A stretch of DNA of 64,000 bases from Actinomadura rudentiformis (GTDB lineage Bacteria; Actinomycetota; Actinomycetes; Streptosporangiales; Streptosporangiaceae). The stretch spans positions 372,001 to 436,000 of the forward strand of contig NZ_WBMT01000005.1 in the NCBI RefSeq assembly GCF_008923185.1, in the 5' to 3' direction. The translations under genes were made by a program, and so were the position numbers. Positions 7,901 through 15,308 of the stretch are shown in pieces. Position 1 is the first letter of the stretch; the number at the start of each line of letters is the position of its first letter. The notes beneath the pieces are model-generated. The model made no database searches. It saw nothing but the letters and a program-made list of their open reading frames with translations, and was not told the DNA's origin.

Positions 7901-9073
7901 TCATCGGTTCGGCCGGGTGTCGACATGCGGGCCATCTGGAAGATCGAGGAAGGGGGCGAAGGGGTCGTCGCCGATGGCGGAGGCCTCAGGGACCGTCAGG
8001 CAGGAGTCGAGGAGCACGTGGATCTCCCGGCGGTCCAGCTCGGGACCGGTGAAGACCAGGTGCTGGACACGGTCGCCGGTGCCGGGAGACCAGTCGAGGG
8101 CCGCGGCCAGCCGGCGGGCGGGCGGCACCATCTCCCATGCGGCGTCGGGGAGGGCGGCCAGCCAGGGGCCGGCGTCCTCGATCGTGACGATGCCGGCGAC
8201 CGCATCCCAGGCGATCATGCGGTCGGGGCGGTTGGCGAGCCAGAACCGGCCACGGCTGCGTACCGACTCGGTGGCCAGGACGTCCAGGGCGTCGAAGAAC
8301 CGTTCCGGATGCAGCGGGCGGGTCCGCCGCCAGACGACAGTGTGCGCGGCGGGGGTGTGTGACTCGCCTGGCAGTTGCGCGGTGGCCGGATCGACCATGG
8401 TCGCGAGCTCCTCGGTGCACAATGCGGAGCCGGTGAGCGTGGGAAGGGGCTGCCCGGGCGAGATGACCGGAGTCATGGGGACGAGATGGCCGAGGATCTC
8501 ACGGCACAGGTCGACGGCCTCCTCCTCGGCCTGCGGCAGTGGCAGGGGGATCACCTCGGGCAGAACGAGGGTGGTGGCGTACTCGATCTGCCGGGCCAGG
8601 ACTTCGGCGAAGTGACGTTCATCACCGGCGGCGGCCGGTTTGCCCGCCTCGGCCAGCGTCTCGCCGCGGCAGATGTCAATGGGGGCCAGTTCGGGGTCGA
8701 CGGCGGCCAGCACGGCGGTGAGCCGCAGATCGTCACGCAGATCGGGGTGGTCGAGGGCTTCGGCCACGGTCCTGGGCTCGACGGAGTCCCACAGATCCAC
8801 GACGAGCAGGCCGGTGTGAGGGCCGTGCATCAGGAGCTGGGGGATGAGGTCCTCACGGACGGTGCACGTCGTGCATCCGTGCGCGAGGCGGACCTGCGCT
8901 CGTTGCCTGGTCCCGCCGGCGTCGCGGACGATCCTGACGGCCTCCCCGTCGGTGATCCGGCGCAGTTCGTGATGGATCGCCACGGAGCCGGGGTGCTCGC
9001 GCAGCAACCGGTCGACGACGGCGGTGCGGGCGGGACCGTGCAGCCCGGCCACAAGCACCACGGGAACGGACAT
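7901..9073 (-). CDS. CobW/COG0523-like putative metallochaperone, divergent
   Basis: This 390-residue protein resembles the CobW/COG0523 family of GTP-dependent metal chaperones. It has an N-terminal nucleotide-binding-like domain and a C-terminal CobW-type domain (WRRTRPLHPERF then SRGRFWLANRP). Its P-loop is unusual: GLHGPART, with Arg where the catalytic Lys is expected. The usual CxCC metal motif appears as GCTTCTV. Either it uses a modified site or it has lost GTPase activity. The ATG at 9073 has GGGAGG upstream. An earlier in-frame start at 9115 would place the Zur-like box inside the gene and is unlikely. It is divergent from the ribosomal cassette and shares that operator. Confidence 0.82.
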   Translation of the reverse strand: MSVPVVLVAGLHGPARTAVVDRLLREHPGSVAIHHELRRITDGEAVRIVRDAGGTRQRAQVRLAHGCTTCTVREDLIPQLLMHGPHTGLLVVDLWDSVEPRTVAEALDHPDLRDDLRLTAVLAAVDPELAPIDICRGETLAEAGKPAAAGDERHFAEVLARQIEYATTLVLPEVIPLPLPQAEEEAVDLCREILGHLVPMTPVISPGQPLPTLTGSALCTEELATMVDPATAQLPGESHTPAAHTVVWRRTRPLHPERFFDALDVLATESVRSRGRFWLANRPDRMIAWDAVAGIVTIEDAGPWLAALPDAAWEMVPPARRLAAALDWSPGTGDRVQHLVFTGPELDRREIHVLLDSCLTVPEASAIGDDPFAPFLDLPDGPHVDTRPNR

Positions 9074-9093
9074 CGGACCTCCCAGGCAGAAAA

Positions 9094-9114
9094 TGAAAAC
9101 CGTTTCCGTTATCA
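9094..9114. promoter_or_regulatory. Zur-box-like operator between CobW-like gene and ribosomal cassette
   Basis: TGAAAACCGTTTCCGTTATCA is a 21-base imperfect palindrome close to the Zur consensus. It sits 20 bases upstream of the CobW-like start (minus) and 25 bases upstream of the mini bL31 start (plus), so it probably controls both directions. Confidence 0.75.
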
Positions 9115-9138
9115 TGCCATGGGTCGAGAGGAGATCCG

Positions 9139-9261
9139 ATGGCTCGCAACGAGCTAATTCACCCTGACCACCATCCGGTGGTCTTCCGCGCCGGCCGTGC
9201 CCGCACGCTCGACACCGCCGGCCGCGTCGAGCGCTTCAAGCAGCGCTACGGGGGGCGCTGA
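9139..9261 (+). CDS. Miniature bL31-like ribosomal protein (type B, internally shortened)
   Basis: This 40-residue reading frame begins with ATG at 9139 (AGGAG 6 bases upstream) and ends in TGA overlapping the bL28 start. It begins with an [10 protein letters not shown] segment and ends with [15 protein letters not shown], which are the two ends of zinc-free (type B) bL31. The central part of about 40 residues is missing, in frame. The position is what is expected for rpmE2 in a Zur-controlled ribosomal cassette. The clean fusion, good ribosome site and tight coupling argue against a sequencing error. Whether it binds the ribosome without the middle is unknown. Confidence 0.75.
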   Translation: MARNELIHPDHHPVVFRAGRARTLDTAGRVERFKQRYGGR

Positions 9262-9497
9262 TGGCTGCGCGGTGCCAGCTGACCGGTGCCGAGCCGAAGT
9301 TCGGCAAGAAGGTGTCGCATTCGCACCGGCGCACCTCGCGCCGGTTCAACCCCAACATCCAGTCCAAGCGTTACTGGCTGCCGAGCGAGGGCCGATACGT
9401 GCGGCTGCGCCTGTCGGCCCGCGGCATCAAGACGATTGACAAGATCGGCATCGAGGCGGCCGTGGCGCGCATCCGTGCCCAGGGGGAGAAGGTCTGA
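9261..9497 (+). CDS. rpmB: 50S ribosomal protein bL28, zinc-free paralogue
   Basis: This is a 78-residue bL28 with the start MAARCQLTG and the conserved [10 protein letters not shown] and PNIQ. It has only one cysteine, so it lacks the CxxC pairs of the zinc-binding form and is the paralogue made during zinc limitation. Its start overlaps the mini bL31 stop and its stop overlaps the uS14 start (TGATG both times), so the cassette is translationally coupled. It is expected to be repressed by Zur through the 9094 box. Confidence 0.95.
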   Translation: MAARCQLTGAEPKFGKKVSHSHRRTSRRFNPNIQSKRYWLPSEGRYVRLRLSARGIKTIDKIGIEAAVARIRAQGEKV

Positions 9498-9802
9498 TGG
9501 CCAAGAAGAGCAAGATCGCCGCCAATGAGCGCCGCAAGGCGACCGTGCAGCGCCACGCCGCCCGCCGCGCGGAGCTCAAACGCCTGATCAACAGCCCGCA
9601 CACCGCCGAGGAGATCCGTGCGGCGGCCGTCGCGGAGCTGCGCCGCCAGCCACGCGATGCCAGCGCCACCCGCGTGCGCAACCGGGACGCCGTCGACGGC
9701 CGCGCCCGAGGCCACCTGCGCAAGTTCGGCCTCTCCCGGGTCCGCTTCCGGGAGATGGCACACCGCGGCGAACTGCCCGGCGTCACCAAATCCAGCTGGT
9801 AA
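9497..9802 (+). CDS. rpsN: 30S ribosomal protein uS14, zinc-free paralogue
   Basis: This is the 101-residue long form of uS14, with no cysteines and thus no zinc knuckle. The C-terminal [19 protein letters not shown] is the family signature that packs against 16S rRNA. The start is coupled to the bL28 stop. In many actinobacteria a bL33 gene lies between bL28 and uS14; here it is absent. The gene is the third member of the zinc-sparing ribosomal cassette. Confidence 0.95.
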   Translation: MAKKSKIAANERRKATVQRHAARRAELKRLINSPHTAEEIRAAAVAELRRQPRDASATRVRNRDAVDGRARGHLRKFGLSRVRFREMAHRGELPGVTKSSW

Positions 9803-9817
9803 GGAGAACGAACCGTC

Positions 9818-9982
9818 ATGGCCGTGCCCAAGCGAAAGAAATCCCGATCCAACACCCGGCATCGCCGTTCCCAGTGGAAGGCGCAGGCTGCTGACCTGGT
9901 CCCCATCACCGTCGAGGGCCGCGAGGTGCTGGTGCCGCGCCGCCTTGTCCGCGCCTACCAGACCGGGCTCATCCGCGCCTGA
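9818..9982 (+). CDS. rpmF: 50S ribosomal protein bL32, zinc-free paralogue
   Basis: This short gene encodes 54 residues beginning [20 protein letters not shown], a standard bL32 start. The C-terminal half has no cysteines where the zinc form has CxxC pairs. AAGGAG lies 11 bases upstream of the ATG. It ends the cassette started by the mini bL31; a ferredoxin-like gene follows 12 bases later. Confidence 0.93.
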   Translation: MAVPKRKKSRSNTRHRRSQWKAQAADLVPITVEGREVLVPRRLVRAYQTGLIRA

Positions 9983-9994
9983 CCTCTTGCTGGG

Positions 9995-10390
9995 ATGACC
10001 AGCGTGGACAGTCCCCACGCCGTTTCAGTGACCGACCAGCCGTTCACCGCGGTGGTCTGCCAGGCGGGTCCGTGTCGTCCGCACGGGTCCGGTCCGGATT
10101 TCATGCCATGGCTGGCCGCCGTCGTCAGGCAATGCCCGCAAGGCGTGCTCGTCCGCACCGGCTGCCTGCTTCGTGCGCCGCGCTGCCAGGCAGGTGCGGC
10201 GCACGACAGCGGCTGCTATCTACTGGTCCAACCCTGCGACACCGCTCGACAGCCGTACGGTGCGGCGATTGCTGTTGGACCGGTCGTCAGCCGAGATGAC
10301 GTCCAGACCGTCGAGGCTTGGCTGGCAGATGGTGATCTGGACGCCGATCGACTCGATCCGCGGCTTCGCGTCCGGTGGCAGCCCGCCTGA
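9995..10390 (+). CDS. Cysteine-rich thioredoxin-like [2Fe-2S] ferredoxin domain protein
   Basis: This 131-residue protein has seven cysteines. The pattern AVVCQAGPC (Cys 22 and 27), then VRTGCLLRAPRC (57 and 64) and a C-terminal helix-like region resembles (2Fe-2S) ferredoxin-like thioredoxin-fold proteins. The assignment is by pattern only; a zinc site is an alternative. It starts 12 bases after bL32 and probably shares its transcript, linking it to zinc limitation. The ATG at 9995 has only a weak ribosome site (TGCTGGG). Confidence 0.55.
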   Translation: MTSVDSPHAVSVTDQPFTAVVCQAGPCRPHGSGPDFMPWLAAVVRQCPQGVLVRTGCLLRAPRCQAGAAHDSGCYLLVQPCDTARQPYGAAIAVGPVVSRDDVQTVEAWLADGDLDADRLDPRLRVRWQPA

Positions 10391-10644
10391 CGCAGTGGCT
10401 CACACGCCCGACGGCCGCGGGCGTACTCCACATGGCTCGCCTGCCGGATCGCCCGGTGACCAACGGTTGTCCGAGGCTGGCCGGATATCTGGCTCAGAGG
10501 CGGGCCCGGGAGTCCAATCGGCGGGCAGCCGGGCTCGGTGCAGGCCAGCTGCTGAGTCACCGCCGTGTCGTCGTCCAGCCCGAGAGCGGCGCACGGTCTG
10601 CTTCAGTGCGAGCGTCTGCGGCCGTCGCCGGGGTGGGCTGGCTC

Positions 10645-10932
10645 CTAGCGGCATGACGATCCTTCCTCGTGGCCGGCGGGCCGGCAGGCGGCACAGATCC
10701 CGGCGAGTTCGACGGTGTGCTCGACCGCGGCGAATCCGGTGGCCTTGGCCACGTGGTCGGCCCATGCCTCCACCGCCTCGGAGTCCACCGGTCGGCTGCG
10801 GCTGCACGATCGGCAGATCAGATAGTGGCGGTGCCCGTCGGCGGGGCGCGGCCGGTACAGCCGCTCGCCGCACCTGACAGGAAGGGTGCCGGGACCACTC
10901 CTCGCACAAGCGCCCGTGACCATCGCAGCCAT
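10645..10932 (-). pseudogene. Fur-family C-terminal domain fragment
   Basis: The 95-residue frame encodes only the dimerisation and metal-binding half of a Fur-family regulator: DGHRHYLICRSC, a GFAAVEHTVEL segment and a final CAAC. The N-terminal winged helix that should precede it is missing: only about 130 bases separate this fragment from the divergent His-rich gene, and no helix-turn-helix appears in any frame there. It is probably a truncated duplicate of a Zur-type gene. If expressed, it could only heterodimerise or bind zinc. A complete Fur homologue lies at 12224-12700. Confidence 0.7.
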
Positions 10933-11066
10933 GTGGCCAATGGATAGTGGATTGCCAGGTGTTAATGTGTTTGTGATGGGAGCGTTCCGCAGCTCCTTCT
11001 GTCAGTTGAGAGCTGTAGTGACGCCCGCGACGAGTGCAGAATTCCTTCGCGGCAAGGAGTCTGGCA

Positions 11067-11369
11067 GTGAGTACTGAGACCGAGCACCGTACGCACAGCG
11101 ATCACCAGCACGTTCACGGCGAGGGATGCGGCCATGCGGCGTTCCCGCACAACGATCACCTCGACTACCTGCATGACGGCCACATCCACCGCGTACACGA
11201 TGACCATGTCGACGAATGCGCCCTGGCCGGCCACGTGGTGCACGAGGCCCATGAGCATCAGCACGGGCACGGCTGTGGCCACGTCGCCGTCCCTCACGGT
11301 GACCATGTCGACTACCTGCACGACGGGCATCGCCACGCGGCACACAACGGGCACTGGGACGACCACTGA
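11067..11369 (+). CDS. Histidine-rich metal-binding protein with internal duplication
   Basis: This roughly 100-residue cytoplasmic protein is dominated by His and Asp. Two tandem units share the pattern GxGCGH..xPHxDHxDYLHDGHxH..H..H, each with one cysteine. No signal peptide is present. The GTG at 11067 has AAGGAG 8 bases upstream; an upstream ATG at 11034 lacks a site. Such proteins occur in actinobacterial zinc loci and are often annotated misleadingly as permeases; storage or buffering of zinc is the most likely role (inference). It lies among Zur-type genes, but I see no clear Zur box directly upstream. Confidence 0.75.
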   Translation: MSTETEHRTHSDHQHVHGEGCGHAAFPHNDHLDYLHDGHIHRVHDDHVDECALAGHVVHEAHEHQHGHGCGHVAVPHGDHVDYLHDGHRHAAHNGHWDDH

Positions 11370-11492
11370 CCCTTCGTGCCGCTGAGAGGGACCGCTAGCC
11401 GGGCAGCCTGCCCCGCCCCTCGCGAACGCGAAAAGCATTTCACCTGAAAATGTATGCCGGTGAATAGAGTTTCCTCCCCGAGGAGCGACTCG

Positions 11493-12227
11493 CTAGGGGC
11501 GCTGCCAAGCCTGGATATCTGCGGGTGCCGCCGGGTGGGGAACCAGCCCGGCGGCCGAGAGCTCTTGCGCGAGAAGCTCATCGGAGATCACGTAGCAGTC
11601 GAAATCCGCAGTCTCCGTGCGTACCAGATCGTTGCCTGCCCAGGTGCGGTAGGTCATCAGCCAGCGGATCCGGTCCTGGTCGATGACGTCGGCGCGGGCG
11701 ACGGTGTCATAGCGGTGCCGTCCGAGGACGCCGCCGGGCACGATTGCTTCCGGAACGGCGGTCGCCTTCTGCGGGAACTGGGTCTCCATGATGAGCGTCC
11801 CGCCGGGACGCAGGGCGCCGGCCCACTTGCGCCACAAGCGTGCGCGGTCATCCGGGCCGAAGTGCATGATGAGGTTGAAGAGGACGACGGCATCGAGCTC
11901 GACATCGAGTTCCGCGGTGAGGGCGTCGTCGGGAAGCACCGTCACGTTCGCCTCGGGCAATCGTGCCAGCCGTGTCATCAGGGCTGCGCGCATGATGCGC
12001 GCGGGTTCGATGGCGAAGATCTCGGCCTTGGGGCCGAGCAGGCGGGCCAGGGCTTCGGTGAAGATTCCCGTGCCAGGGCCGATTTCGGCGACGGCACGCG
12101 CGTTCGGCAGCAGCGTCTGAAGAGCGCCTTCCAGCGTCGCCCGTACCGGAGCCGGGAAGATCAGGTCGTAGTACGGCGCGTTGACGGCGTATCCGAGCCC
12201 GTGTTCGGCGCGTGCTGTCTCGTTCAT
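11493..12227 (-). CDS. Class I SAM-dependent methyltransferase
   Basis: This 244-residue methyltransferase has motif I VAEIGPGTG near residue 47, an acidic IEPA after strand 2, PDDAL, and VLFNLIMHF at motif IV. The substrate is unknown. Its ATG overlaps the stop of the upstream Fur-type gene (ATGA), so the two are co-translated. AAAGGA lies upstream inside that gene. Coupling to a metal regulator suggests a role in metal or oxidative stress response, or modification of a metallophore or quinone, but nothing in the sequence fixes this. Confidence 0.8.
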   Translation of the reverse strand: MNETARAEHGLGYAVNAPYYDLIFPAPVRATLEGALQTLLPNARAVAEIGPGTGIFTEALARLLGPKAEIFAIEPARIMRAALMTRLARLPEANVTVLPDDALTAELDVELDAVVLFNLIMHFGPDDRARLWRKWAGALRPGGTLIMETQFPQKATAVPEAIVPGGVLGRHRYDTVARADVIDQDRIRWLMTYRTWAGNDLVRTETADFDCYVISDELLAQELSAAGLVPHPAAPADIQAWQRP

Positions 12228-12700
12228 CGGGGTCCTTTCGCGGAGGTCGGAGACGACCGAGGTGGCGGTGTTCGGAAGGTCCTGCTCCGGCAGCCCCCAC
12301 AGGTGCCGTAGACCTCCTCGGCCAGGAAGTCGGTCACCCGCCCGCCGCCGGCGGGGCCGCGAAGCGCGGGTAGCTCCGCTTCCAAGACCTGCCCGCAGGT
12401 CCGGCAGATGAGGTGGATGTGGCGGTGTTCGCCGCATTTCAGGTAGACGGTCTCGCCGCCGCGTTCGAAGGCGTGCACAAGATCGGTCTGGCTGAGCGTC
12501 GCGAGCGCGCGGTAGACCGTCGTCAAACCGATCTTCACGCCATGGGCGCGTAGCTCCACATGGATCTCGTTCGCGCTCCGTGGGACGGTCTGCCTGGCCA
12601 GCGCCTCCAGTACCAACAGCCGGCGCGCCGTCGCGGGGATGCCCCAAGCCCGAAGGTCGCGGGTGTCCTCAGACGCGGTGGACCGCTCGTCAACGCCCAT
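12224..12700 (-). CDS. Fur-family transcriptional regulator (Zur candidate)
   Basis: This 158-residue protein has the winged helix in the first 80 residues (PATARRLLVLEAL then GLTTVYRAL) and the metal-binding domain with HRHIHLICRTCG and a C-terminal CGGC. The two CxxC pairs are those of the structural zinc site. Its location among at least five Zur-like boxes makes it the best candidate for the local Zur repressor, although FurA or Nur identity cannot be ruled out. It is followed by an overlapping methyltransferase. I see no Zur box directly upstream of its own start. Confidence 0.85.
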   Translation of the reverse strand: MGVDERSTASEDTRDLRAWGIPATARRLLVLEALARQTVPRSANEIHVELRAHGVKIGLTTVYRALATLSQTDLVHAFERGGETVYLKCGEHRHIHLICRTCGQVLEAELPALRGPAGGGRVTDFLAEEVYGTCGGCRSRTFRTPPPRSSPTSAKGPR

Positions 12701-12735
12701 GATCCAGTCCGGCTACCGCGGGCCGATCGCGGGGC

Positions 12736-13014
12736 TCACTTTCTCCCGCCCGCCTTCCTGGCTGAGGGTGGGGAGCCGTAGGGGAGCAGTGCCATCTCGC
12801 GCGCGTTCTTGATCGCTCTGGCCAGCTGCTTTTGCTGCTGGGGGGTCACGCCCGTGACGCGGCGGCTGCGGACTTTGCCGCGGTCGGAGATGAACCGCCG
12901 CAGCAGGTCCACGTCCTTGTAATCGACATAGGTGATGCCGTGCAGCGGGTTCGGCTTGTGGCGCCGCTCGGGGCGCCGCTCGGGGCGGCGGTGCCGGGAC
13001 ATGGTCACTGGCAC
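12736..13014 (-). CDS. rpsR: 30S ribosomal protein bS18, zinc-free paralogue
   Basis: This is a bS18 of about 88-92 residues with [20 protein letters not shown] and [19 protein letters not shown]. It has no cysteines. It is an accessory paralogue under the Zur-like box at 13120-13140. The start is ambiguous: GTG at 13014, GTG at 13008 and ATG at 13002 are in frame, and AAAGGA lies best spaced for 13008. It is transcribed away from the metallophore importer operon. Confidence 0.93.
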   Translation of the reverse strand: MPVTMSRHRRPERRPERRHKPNPLHGITYVDYKDVDLLRRFISDRGKVRSRRVTGVTPQQQKQLARAIKNAREMALLPYGSPPSARKAGGRK

Positions 13015-13119
13015 GTTCCTTTCGGGCTCTCGTCGATGTTGGACCTGTCGTGAGGCGAGGGTGGGCGGCCGGCGACGCAGTGGGCGCGGACGATCGCCCG
13101 CCGACCTTTCATGGTGAGA

Positions 13120-13140
13120 TGATAGCGATAATCGTTTTCA
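13120..13140. promoter_or_regulatory. Zur-box-like operator upstream of bS18
   Basis: TGATAGCGATAATCGTTTTCA is an imperfect palindrome. Its minus strand holds TGAAAACGATTATCG, nearly identical to the box at 13185. It lies about 105-130 bases upstream of the bS18 start. Confidence 0.75.
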
Positions 13141-13184
13141 TCTGCAGGGTCCGGCCCCGGCGTTCGACGAGTGTACAAAGGCAA

Positions 13185-13199
13185 TGAAAACGATTATCA
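13185..13199. promoter_or_regulatory. Zur-box-like operator upstream of metallophore importer
   Basis: TGAAAACGATTATCA is the best match in the window to the 15-base Zur consensus, with symmetrical TGA and TCA ends. It lies 85-100 bases upstream of the binding-protein ATG at 13285. Confidence 0.78.
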
Positions 13200-13284
13200 T
13201 CCCGAGGCACTGCCTGCGGGAACGCCTGGGTGAGGCGACTTCCACCGGCGTGCGACCGCTCCAGAACGAAAGAGACCCCCGATC

Positions 13285-14274
13285 ATGCGCACTCTGAACC
13301 GCCTCCTGCGGCATGCCGTCGTGCTCGCCATCGCCGGCGCCGTGCTGTCCGCTTGTGGCGGAGACTCCGCTGACGAAGGTCCCGGTGCGGGCGCGGGCGC
13401 CAAGAGCGGTGCGGCCACGAGCCTGGCTCCCGTCTCACCGGTCGCCGACGCCGACAGCATCACCGACGTGCGGGGTCAGAAGGTCGCGCCCAAGCGCACA
13501 CCCGAACGCATCGTCTGCCTTGTCGCCCTCTGCGACGACATGCTGACCGAGCTCGGCATGGTGCCGACCGCGACCAACTCCCTGCTCCTGGCCCATCCGC
13601 AGTTCCTCGGCAAGGAGAAGGCCAAGCAGGTCGCGGTCATCCCAGGGGGATTCATCAGCCCTGAGGTAGAGGCGATCCTGTCCCACAAGCCCGATCTGGT
13701 CATCGGGCTTGAGGACACCCACGGCAAGCTCGCCCCGGCGCTGCGGGGCGCCACCACGTTCTGGGCCGTGCAGCCCACCAAATGGCAGGACAGCGTCGCC
13801 TACCTGCGCGACCTGGCCGCGCTGACCCGCCGGGGAGACAAGGCGGTCGCCGCCGAACAGCGACTGCGCGACAAGCTGGCCCGCGCCGAGAAGGCCAAGA
13901 GCGGCAAGACCGCGCTGATCGTGTTCGGCAGCGACGAGAACTTCGGTGTGGCCTCGCCGGGCAGGGACGTGGCCGCCGGGATGTTCCCCCAGATCTCCGA
14001 CTATCCATGGAAGGACCGGGGCATCGAGGGCACCTACAGCCTGGAGGAGATCCTGGCCAAGGACGTCGACGTGCTCTTCGTCGAGACGATCGCGTTCGGG
14101 GCACCCGGCAAGAAGCTGTCGGAGAAGATGGCCGGGAGCAACCCCCTGTGGTCGCAGATCCCGGCGGTCAAGAACGGCAAAGTGATCGAGGTCGACCCGG
14201 AGGTGTGGGCCAAGGGCCGCGGCACCCGGTCCCTCGGCATCGTCCTGGACGAGGCGACGGCCGCACTGCGATGA
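13285..14274 (+). CDS. FecB/BtuF-type metallophore-binding lipoprotein
   Basis: This 329-residue lipoprotein has a signal peptide ending at LSACGG (lipid-modified Cys) and a class III periplasmic-binding fold. It starts with ITDVRGQKV and has the conserved LTELGMVPTA, a VEAILSHKPDLVIG segment, and the C-terminal lobe. Such proteins bind siderophores, haem or cobalamin. The Zur-like box upstream suggests a zinc-loaded metallophore. It is the first gene of six tightly packed genes; its stop overlaps the permease start by four bases (ATGA). Confidence 0.9.
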   Translation: MRTLNRLLRHAVVLAIAGAVLSACGGDSADEGPGAGAGAKSGAATSLAPVSPVADADSITDVRGQKVAPKRTPERIVCLVALCDDMLTELGMVPTATNSLLLAHPQFLGKEKAKQVAVIPGGFISPEVEAILSHKPDLVIGLEDTHGKLAPALRGATTFWAVQPTKWQDSVAYLRDLAALTRRGDKAVAAEQRLRDKLARAEKAKSGKTALIVFGSDENFGVASPGRDVAAGMFPQISDYPWKDRGIEGTYSLEEILAKDVDVLFVETIAFGAPGKKLSEKMAGSNPLWSQIPAVKNGKVIEVDPEVWAKGRGTRSLGIVLDEATAALR

Positions 14275-15308
14275 GCCGGACGGTCGCTCTGGCGGCGGGG
14301 CTGCTGGTCGCGGCGGTGCTCTGCGCGCTCTGCCTCGGCACGCCCAACATCCCGCCGTACCGGCTGGCCGCCCTGGCGCCCGGCGGTCCGGCGGACGGGC
14401 TTGAGGCTCTGGTGGTCCGGGAGATCCGGCTGCCGCGGCTGCTGCTGGCCCTGGTCGCTGGCGCCTGCCTCGGTGCGGCCGGCCTCGTCATGCAGGAGGC
14501 GTTGCGCAACCCCTTGGCCGTGCCGGAGATGCTCGGCGTCTCCTCGGGCGCGGCCCTGGGCGTCGCCGCTCCGCTGGTCCTCACGCTCGCGCTGCCCGGC
14601 TGGGCGTATCCGATGCTCGCCCTGGCGGGGGCCGCGCTGGGCGGGGTGGTGACGCTGGTCGCGGCCGGGTTCGGCCGCAGCCCGTCGGCGGTGCTGCTCA
14701 CCGGGGCGGCAGTGGCGGCCGCCTTCCAGGCCGCGCTGCTGGTGCTGATGCTCATGGCCGACCAGCTCGATCTCCAGGTGATCTTCCGTTACCTGCTGGG
14801 CAGCCTGTCCGGCCGTACCTGGCAGGCCTGGCAGGGCGTCTGGCCGTGGCTGCTGGCGGCCGTGCCGCTGCTGGTGTTGTGCGTCCCGATGCTGGCCGTG
14901 CTGCGGCTCGGCGACGAGGACGCCGCCGCCCTCGGGCTCCGGGTGCGGCATGCGCGGCTGGGCGCGCTGGCCGTCGCCGTGCTGCTCATCGCCCCGGTGG
15001 TCGCGGTCTGCGGCCCGATCGCCTGGGTCGGTTTCCTCGCCCCGCACCTGGCACGGCGGCTGCGCCCGGAGGCCGACGTGGTGCGCTGGCTGCCCTGGGC
15101 GGTGGTGTGGGGGGCGGTGGTCACCGTATGGGCCGACCAGGCTGCCCGGCTGGCGCTCAAGCCGGTGGAGACCCCGGTCGGGGCCTGGACCGCGCTGGTC
15201 GGAATACCCCTGGGGGTGGCGCTCCTGCGCGGCCTCCGGACCCCGAGGGTGGCGCTGCGGCGCGGCCTGCGTACCGAGCCGAGAGGGGTGCCCGATGACG
15301 CTCACTGA
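14271..15308 (+). CDS. FecCD-family ABC permease (first subunit)
   Basis: This 345-residue permease of the FecCD/BtuC family has about ten hydrophobic segments. The family signature LRNPLAVPEMLGVSSGA is near residue 77 and CGPIAWVGFLAPHLAR near residue 245. It transports the substrate delivered by the upstream lipoprotein. The start overlaps the previous stop (ATGA) and the end overlaps the next start by 14 bases. A longer upstream extension of the same frame lies inside the binding-protein gene and is not used. Confidence 0.92.
   Translation: MSRTVALAAGLLVAAVLCALCLGTPNIPPYRLAALAPGGPADGLEALVVREIRLPRLLLALVAGACLGAAGLVMQEALRNPLAVPEMLGVSSGAALGVAAPLVLTLALPGWAYPMLALAGAALGGVVTLVAAGFGRSPSAVLLTGAAVAAAFQAALLVLMLMADQLDLQVIFRYLLGSLSGRTWQAWQGVWPWLLAAVPLLVLCVPMLAVLRLGDEDAAALGLRVRHARLGALAVAVLLIAPVVAVCGPIAWVGFLAPHLARRLRPEADVVRWLPWAVVWGAVVTVWADQAARLALKPVETPVGAWTALVGIPLGVALLRGLRTPRVALRRGLRTEPRGVPDDAH

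Noticed and set aside
7887..7905. Hairpin GATGAC/GTCATC as a bidirectional terminator between convergent genes
   Set aside because: The stem is only six bases, has no U-run and overlaps the CobW stop codon; support is too weak to list.
11430..11460. A further Zur-like box (GAAAAGCATTTCACCTGAAAATG)
   Set aside because: It has no proper symmetry and lies downstream of the methyltransferase rather than at a promoter.
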